Source: Euperipatoides rowelli
Lineage: Eukaryota > Onychophora > Udeonychophora > Euonychophora > Peripatopsidae
DNA length: 13,882 nucleotides
NCBI GenBank assembly: GCA_003024985.2
Contig: PXIH01S0017308.1
Strand: one strand, 5' to 3'
This document shows, piece after piece, positions 7,971 to 13,882 of the stretch. The notes beneath the pieces were generated by a model. The model worked only from the letters and a program-made list of their open reading frames with translations, did no database searches and was not told the DNA's origin. Positions within the stretch are counted from its first letter, which is position 1. Each line of letters starts with the position of its first letter. The position numbers and the translations under genes were made by a program.

Positions 7971-10444
7971 CACCGGGAATTTGATCTAGAAAAATATAGA
8001 ACTGGGCCAATAATCATGATCTTATTGTCAATAGATCTGCCTACAGTATTTACAATATATATTAGAATATATGATTATAAAGAAAGACTTGACATTATGT
8101 TAACACATTGGGTTACTTTTGAAAAATAGGCGACACTTTTTTAAACACTCAGATTTAACACAATAAACTATAACGAGAAAAAAAAAATTTCCAATATTTA
8201 AATTCTGACCGACCATGTTACAACAAAGCACAGGCATATTATTATTTTTACAAGTTTAAAATTTAAAAAAGCGGAGACTTATAGACATACAGTATTATTT
8301 TTTAGTTAGGCTAGACTAAATGATTATACTATAACAGATTCTATCAGTACAATTTTCTATATATGATTAGTTATAACTTATAAGCCATTAAAAAAAATAT
8401 AAATATCTGTAAATCTGAGATTTTTATTTCACAATTTTAACTACGGTGAACTTGAATTTATACCTTAAACTATATTAATGCTTTAAATATAGATTGCAAA
8501 ATGTCCAGAGAAAGAAAAATTTATTTTAATGCCATTTGACAACATTTTTATTACGGTACTTAGATTTTGAATTTCTACAATATAATTTTTTGGGAAACTG
8601 TAATTTAATTTGAAAATTAAGTAATCTAATTTTCGGTACGGTAATTATAAAAACATGAAAACTAAAGAATAGTAGCCTATCTGAATTATTTAACAATTTC
8701 CATTTAGAATTTTTAAAAGAATTAAACTTGGATTTGCTGTAGGATCCTCTATAAATAATCAGTACGGTATGGTAAAGCTTTTTTTAATAATAAAAAAAAA
8801 AAAATGCTCGTACTGATATTAGTAAAAAATGGTACTACCTGTATTTATCAGGCCTTTATATGTTTTAAATAGAAACCTGTGTTGTATCATGGTAAAGCCT
8901 AATTGAAATTTGATTGGTCAGAATCAGAACTAGAAACTTTAAAAGAAAATTAGATTTACTCAAAGCAAAATTATGTCATTATAATTAGTCACATGAGAAT
9001 CGACACAAACTGATTGATATTAAAACTAAAATCACGGCTACAAGTGTAGGTGGTAAATGTTAGCCAAACAGCAGTTCCATACACCTAATTAAGGTACAGT
9101 ATATGTTGGCCAACTTTACTTATAATCTTTTTAAACTGCTCTGGTTATTATTTAAAAATTGCAAAAATATCAAAAGGAATTGTTAGCTATAGGGAATTAA
9201 CTAAAGTTACATTTTGAATGAAAACCAGATAGTTTAATAATCCCAAAAATGAAATCAATGGCAGTGAAGTTGGAAGTGAATGCTTTCTAAATGTAACTTT
9301 GTAAATCTAGAATTATGCTACATAAACAAAAATTGTTTGACAAATTAAAAAAAAAAAAAGTTTGAAGTTAATAGAGCTCCAGTCATTTCTCAATAGAAAT
9401 TACATGATTATAAACTAATAAAAAAAACCACAGCGTTAAGAAGTTATTGTTATATCTCTAGTAAATCTGGATACTTGAACCCATCAGAAATATTAAGAGC
9501 TAAATTACCTCATAACCCTACAAAGAGAAAGTTATTTTATTAATTTTGAAAGAAATTGTAGCAAGAAAATGGAATTGGGAATAACAGTATAGTAATAATT
9601 TTGGAATCCCTGAAAACAAATCCTACACAAGAAGGTTGATCTTAAAAAAAGCCCTACTCATTGCCACCCTTATTAAAGAAAATTTGACACAGTTCCAAAT
9701 TTTGGCACATCAAACTATGAAAACATTTCAAGAGAACAAATCAAACACAACAGAATGAATAAAATCAATATAAATTGCATTGTATTGCATTGTCCAATTA
9801 TTATGCACTTCTTGATCATCTTGTTTTAACCAATCAAATGGTAAATTTAATTTTAACCATCAAAACAAATAGAGGAAGAGTTTTAAATTGTTAAAAATCT
9901 TTCGAGTTAACAATGAGAAAATTTCATTTAGAAAAATAATCACTATATATACTTATACAAAATATCTACAAATATGTGAATGAATCAAGACATGAGGTAA
10001 TTAAAAAATGGACACTTAATGTCACAATCCAGAATAAATAATTTATATTATTTAATAATAAAAAAATCTACCCCCAAAAACATGAGTCGAAAGTGAAAAC
10101 TTGACATTTCACCTTGTAAAAGCCATTTGATTAATAGATAAATAGAAAACAGGAAAATATGTTTTTAATTTCAGATCTGAGTCATGTATAGGCTATGGTC
10201 TATTTAAAATAACTTACAATACACATTATAAGAGTTTAGGCTCTATAAAGTGAAAAAAGATCAGATTCAGCAGATCTAAAATAAAATTAGCAGCATTGAG
10301 TTGTAAGATAAAAAAAAAAAAAAAAAGATTGCCGCATATTTTACATATCCATAATATTAATCTTAATATATAGATACGGTAAATGTTTAAAAACTAAAAA
10401 AATTAAATAACTCAATACTTTTAATGCAAGAGATGCAATAAAGT
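7971..10444. other. AT-rich stretch, no supported gene
   Basis: No reading frame, RNA gene or element end was found. Several TACGGTA/CGGTAC-type words cluster at about 8552-8770, and TACAGTA words appear at 8042, 8288 and 9095. A 17-A run is at 10310-10326. A weak local direct repeat, TTTTAACCAATCAAA and TTTTAACCATCAAAA (about 9823-9866), is probably chance or old duplication. Confidence 0.55.
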
Positions 10445-10452
10445 TCAATATT

Positions 10453-10607
10453 CGGTGGCAGAACTAAGAATGTATGGGGTCCCCCTGCAAAAAATATACA
10501 ATGGGCCCATCACAAACCTTGTTACTTATATATTTATTGTTCAGCTGTGGATCACTCGAGTCCATGGGCCCCCCCAGCAAGGGATGCCCGTTAATATTAC
10601 ACCACTT
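10453..10607. mobile_element. Probable degraded hAT-like MITE, 155 bp
   Basis: The left end CGGTGGCAGAACTAAG and the right end on the minus strand, AAGTGGTGTAATATTAA, fit a decayed CAGTGGYGTAA-type terminus. Flanking 8-mers TCAATATT (10445-10452) and TAAATATT (10608-10615) match 7/8. The inside is G/C-rich near both ends (GGGGTCCCCCTGC at about 10476-10488; TGGGCCCCCCCAGCAAGG at about 10565-10582) and A/T-rich in the middle, unlike the flanks. The terminal repeats are short and mutated and the duplication is of low complexity, so the hAT assignment is moderate only. Confidence 0.5.
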
Positions 10608-10615
10608 TAAATATT

Positions 10616-12440
10616 GCTCAGATATAATGTATGTTTATTTATATACAGTGTAATGAATAAAATGGAGAAAAATCGATGTTTCCTTACAAATGAAATATTT
10701 TTCTGAAACTTTCTTAAAGGTTATATTCAAAGTCAGTTGCTAAAAAAAAAGTCATCAAGACAGAAAAAAAAATTACATTAACCCCTCTTCCCCCCTTAAA
10801 AAAAACATTTTGCCCAAACCAACAAAAAAAATTAAACATCCTTACATATGGTATAATTACTCACCTATGCCTAAATCAAAATAGTTTGAGCATTGTCAAC
10901 TATGAAATAAATCTAGCTAAAATTACAATAGCTATGAATTTGTATCACCTAATGATTAAGATAATCTCACCTGCAGTGCTCTCAGGGGACCAACTCCCCT
11001 GACACTCACCCTGATTTCTTAGAAATGAAATATGCTTATTCACATGTAAAATCTGATAATTTTCTGATATTCTAATAGCCTAATTAAAAATTTAATAAAA
11101 TTTTCCTATCTGACTGGCTATAAAACAAATTTGACCATTTTTAGCATTGACTTATTTGATAATAATTGGTATATTGGTAATGGATTTTCAGATGTAATAG
11201 ATAATATATTATAGACAACTCTACATAGGGTAATTAACACTAAGCTTCTCTACTCTCTACATACTGTACTTATACTGAGATAAGGTTTGCATTATATGAT
11301 AAATAACTTTCAATGCTAAAAATCATTCTAGAAAAAAAAAATTCCCAGTAAAAGAGGTAAGCCCTCTCATTTATGCAAGTTCAAAATTATTTGTCTTCCT
11401 CCCATATAAAACAGATGAACCAGAAACATCTTATTGCAATAATTGCTCTTTTCATTACCATAATTAGAGAAAATGGTAAAAAAAAGATGGCGTCCACTCT
11501 CCTACCAAAGAAAACAATACCTGGTTATGCTCAAAGCGAATAAAAATATCATTTGCATAAGATTATATTAAATGAACTTGGTATTAATAAAATCATACCG
11601 TTTTACAAAAAAAAAAAAAAACTACAGTACACATGCCTAGCAATAATTCAAAGTAATGATAAAAAATTAAAATTGAAAGAGCTAAGCTATCTACAGTACT
11701 TACAATATACTGTACATATTTGCCTAGATGAGTCATTTGCCACTCTGTAGAGATTTTGAGAAATGCATTTTGAAATTGGAAGTTGTTTTAGTAAGTCAAA
11801 TTTTTGTTTTACCTTTTCATTTTGGTTTTATAAAATAAAGATTACCGTAATAATGTTGCGCAGTGAAACTACAGCATTATTAAATTTCACTTAATAGACA
11901 CAAATGTAATCATCAATTTGATTCTAAGTAGTGACTATTGTATATTTAAGTATGAATACTTTATGTACAGTATACTGTATATAATATTGTCATTAGTTGC
12001 TCAAGAACTACCGGTACATTAAAAATTTACTTGAGAAAATAAAACTGATTCCATTATAAAATTTGTCTACATGGTTCACAATAAAAGTATAGAATAAGCA
12101 AAACTACTATCTCACAAAATTAATATCAGGGGAAGATTTAGTTCACTTATAAAAGTGAAAAATAACAAGCAGATAAGACTACAGCATTATGAAAATAAAA
12201 TATTTTAAAGCTTTCAAATGTAGGTTAACAAGATTTAAAATTTTAATACACAAGCGCATGTATAAAGTATGTTCATTTCTCCCTAATAAGAATCTTCTGT
12301 ACATACAATAGATAAAGAAATATATTTAATATGAAAAATTAAGTTATACTAAAGATTGGGGTTGAATTAGTAAAGTTATGAATGAGAGAGAAAAGTTTAG
12401 GTGATATACAATAAGCCTATTATAGCCTACTGTAAATTAA
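10616..12440. other. AT-rich stretch, no supported gene
   Basis: Nothing here passes as a gene. An open frame at 11553-11750 reads through a 15-A run (11607-11621) and is rejected. The stretch has the densest group of TACAGTA/TACTGTA words (11262, 11623, 11692, 11708, 11966 and 11973) and a G/C-rich hairpin at 10983-11001, listed separately. Confidence 0.55.
10983..11001. repeat. Perfect 7-bp hairpin CAGGGGA/TCCCCTG
   Basis: CAGGGGA (10983-10989), a five-base spacer CCAAC, and TCCCCTG (10995-11001) form a perfect stem in an otherwise AT-rich region. On the minus strand it lies between two consensus-like splice donors, AGG|GTGAGT (GTGAGT at 11009-11004) and CAG|GTGAGA (GTGAGA at 10970-10965). 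It could be a piece of a repeat or a short exon; neither can be shown. Confidence 0.6.
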
Positions 12441-12674
12441 TTGCGAAAGAAGCCACCAGGTGGCTACAAAAAGTTTAAAAATGTATCTCAGGCTGTTTCT
12501 GTAGTAAATGGAGCGCCATACTTTGCTATACAGTTGGCAAGCAAGCTTTGGAACTTTTTTATTCTAAATTTTCAAAAATTCACCTTCAGGTCAGGAAAAG
12601 TCACAGGGAGTCCAAAATATCCTGTTGAATTTGCTTTAGCAGGGCTTTACCATTGTGCTAGGATGAGTGATTGA
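12441..12674 (+). other. Open frame of unknown status in a GC-richer island
   Basis: A 77-codon frame starts at TTG, with a stop immediately before it (TAA 12438-12440), and ends at TGA 12672-12674. Its composition (Gly, Pro, Ala, Val, Trp) is less AT-driven than other chance frames here, and the local G+C is higher. I recognise no domain. The segment near its end (residues about 57-74, YPVEFALAGLYH) faintly recalls the LAxAGxYY part of a BIR repeat, but the zinc-binding Cys/His residues are absent and there is no first half of the domain. There is no ATG start and no clear splice sites. It may be a decayed exon, an element fragment or chance. A perfect palindrome AGCCACC-A-GGTGGCT lies at 12451-12465. 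Confidence 0.2.
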
Positions 12675-12990
12675 GTAAATGAAAACCTTACCAATACAGA
12701 CTTTTCTATACTTTTATTATGTAAATAGGTTGCACCTTAAAGCCCGAGTTAGACGATACAAACTGCATTCAAATTTCATCGCTCATGACGTGATTGACCT
12801 AGATAGTTTGCAGTTTGAATCGACGAGATGTCAAATCGAACTGAAAAGTGTAGATCACTGACTTAAAAATGGTGTAGATTGTAAGTTGAATGAAATGAAC
12901 TGTCATTCAGTCATCAAACATGCCAACCAATACAATGATCGCATTGCATCAACACGTGATCAGTGCTGTTTGAAAAAAAAAAAAAAAACC
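12675..12990. other. GC- and CpG-richer island with inverted repeats, ending in a 16-A run
   Basis: From about 12738 (AAAGCCCGAGTTAGACGATA) to 12972 the sequence has more G+C and more CpG than the flanks. It contains a perfect 9-bp inverted repeat CAAACTGCA...TGCAGTTTG (about 12759-12767 and 12810-12818), repeated AATCGA words near 12820-12838, and a CACGTG at about 12953. It ends with 16 As (12973-12988). It looks like a fragment of an unidentified repeat element. I found no terminal repeats, polymerase III boxes or target duplication. Confidence 0.35.
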
Positions 12991-13882
12991 ATCATGGACT
13001 CCTAAAATATGAATTTAATTTGGAAAATTTAATATTGAACTGCGATTAATTCATAGTTATATTATTATTAGCAGTTTAAATATGAGGGTGAAAGAAAGCT
13101 TTCACGGAAAAAAAAATGCTAATCTAAAAGTGTTTGCTTATCGTTTAGTTTGAGCTAAATAGTGATGAAAATACAGTATGGTGACCAGCCTATGCAAATA
13201 TAGATGATTCATCGAGTACACCTATGACATATTTTTGGCCTTAATTTAAAAAAAAATACTGTAAGTTAGAGATTTCTCCACTTTTTTTAAAAAAAAAAAT
13301 CAATCTTTTTCAATATAGTTTACAAAAACAACATTTCTGCTCTTTAACCCATTTATTTACTTCAATAACAACATCTTTAGTCAATTTCACAACAAAATGT
13401 TTTATTTATTGTCTTAAAATGATAATCCTGACAAGATTTTACTTTCTGGACCTCCCCCCCCCCTCCTTCCAATATTGCTGCCACAACTCGCATTAGAATA
13501 TTAAATCTAGTGAACAAAAACATTGATCAAATGCAGAAAGGACTAGCTAAAATATGTTTTATATAAGTTGATATATTTTATAATGACGGCTACATTTCTG
13601 CACGTCATTTTAAACAGAATAAAAAATAAATAAATAAAAAGTTATGTAATTTATTAATAGTAGCCTATATGACATTTAAATCTATTTTAATAAATTTATT
13701 GTACGGTATATTTCAATTTTTTTTTTTTTTATAAACATTTTATAATTGAAATAAATACCATAAATTTTAAATTCATTTGGCATTATCTTCTTTTTAATCA
13801 TATGATTTATTGTATTTTAGAAATGTATATATGATAAATAAAATTTGTTTAAAGTGAAAAATAGCCTACTGTAAATAGAATG
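12991..13882. other. AT-rich stretch, no supported gene
   Basis: This contains homopolymer and simple repeats only: a 10-C run (13454-13463), AAAT-type repeats (about 13620-13640) and a 14-T run (13717-13730). TAGCCTA words occur near 13662, and the compound TAGCCTACTGTA is at 13862-13873. No gene, RNA or element end was found. Confidence 0.55.

Noticed and set aside
11553-11750. 65-codon plus-strand open frame
   Set aside because: It reads through a 15-A run as a lysine stretch and has no domain.
12679-12861. 60-codon plus-strand open frame
   Set aside because: It passes through the inverted-repeat island. It has no recognisable domain and its start has no support.
12973-12988. Poly-A tail of a processed retroposon
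   Set aside because: Runs of 15-17 A occur at several unrelated places (4756-4770, 6780-6796, 10310-10326, 11607-11621), and no target-site duplication flanks this one.

Overview
This window is eukaryotic, very A+T-rich, non-coding DNA. It shows no bacterial gene packing, no long open frames, many A/T homopolymer runs, tRNA-derived retroposons with target-site duplications, and hAT-type DNA transposon relics. The strong excess of words such as TACAGTA/TACTGTA and TAGCCTA/TAGGCCTA is something I associate loosely with marine invertebrates, echinoderms included. That is an impression and not a diagnosis. The window is best read as intergenic or intronic sequence of an animal genome. I found no convincing protein-coding exon.

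Layout. 48-142: cluster of six direct and one inverted copy of GGAGGAC. 545-1290: degenerate minisatellite of about ten units (57-90 bp spacing) with a later two-unit duplication, and an isolated inverted unit at 1537-1573. 1789-2124: tRNA-derived SINE on the plus strand, flanked by a perfect 10-bp target-site duplication. 2912-3891: non-autonomous hAT element (980 bp) with about 30-bp imperfect terminal inverted repeats and a 7/8 matching 8-bp duplication. It carries a second, unrelated tRNA-derived SINE inserted on the minus strand (2981-3168) with its own diverged duplication. 4928-5185: short hAT-like MITE (258 bp) with perfect 16-bp terminal inverted repeats and a 7/8 duplication. 10453-10607: older, probable hAT-like MITE (155 bp).

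The remaining stretches (about 2.1-2.9, 3.9-4.9, 5.2-10.4, 10.6-12.4 and 13.0-13.9 kb) are AT-rich sequence with no recognisable gene. A slightly more GC-rich island at 12.44-12.97 kb holds a 77-codon open frame of unknown meaning and several short palindromes.

There are no genes here to work together. What the window records is a layered history of insertions: an old hAT copy, then a SINE inserted into it, plus separate MITE and SINE insertions and local tandem amplification. CpG is almost absent from the background and concentrated in the inserted elements, which suggests germline CpG methylation and insertions younger than their surroundings. I see no previously undescribed biological system. 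The most useful items are the two SINE families, the hAT/MITE relics and the dispersed TAGCCTACTGTA-type word family.
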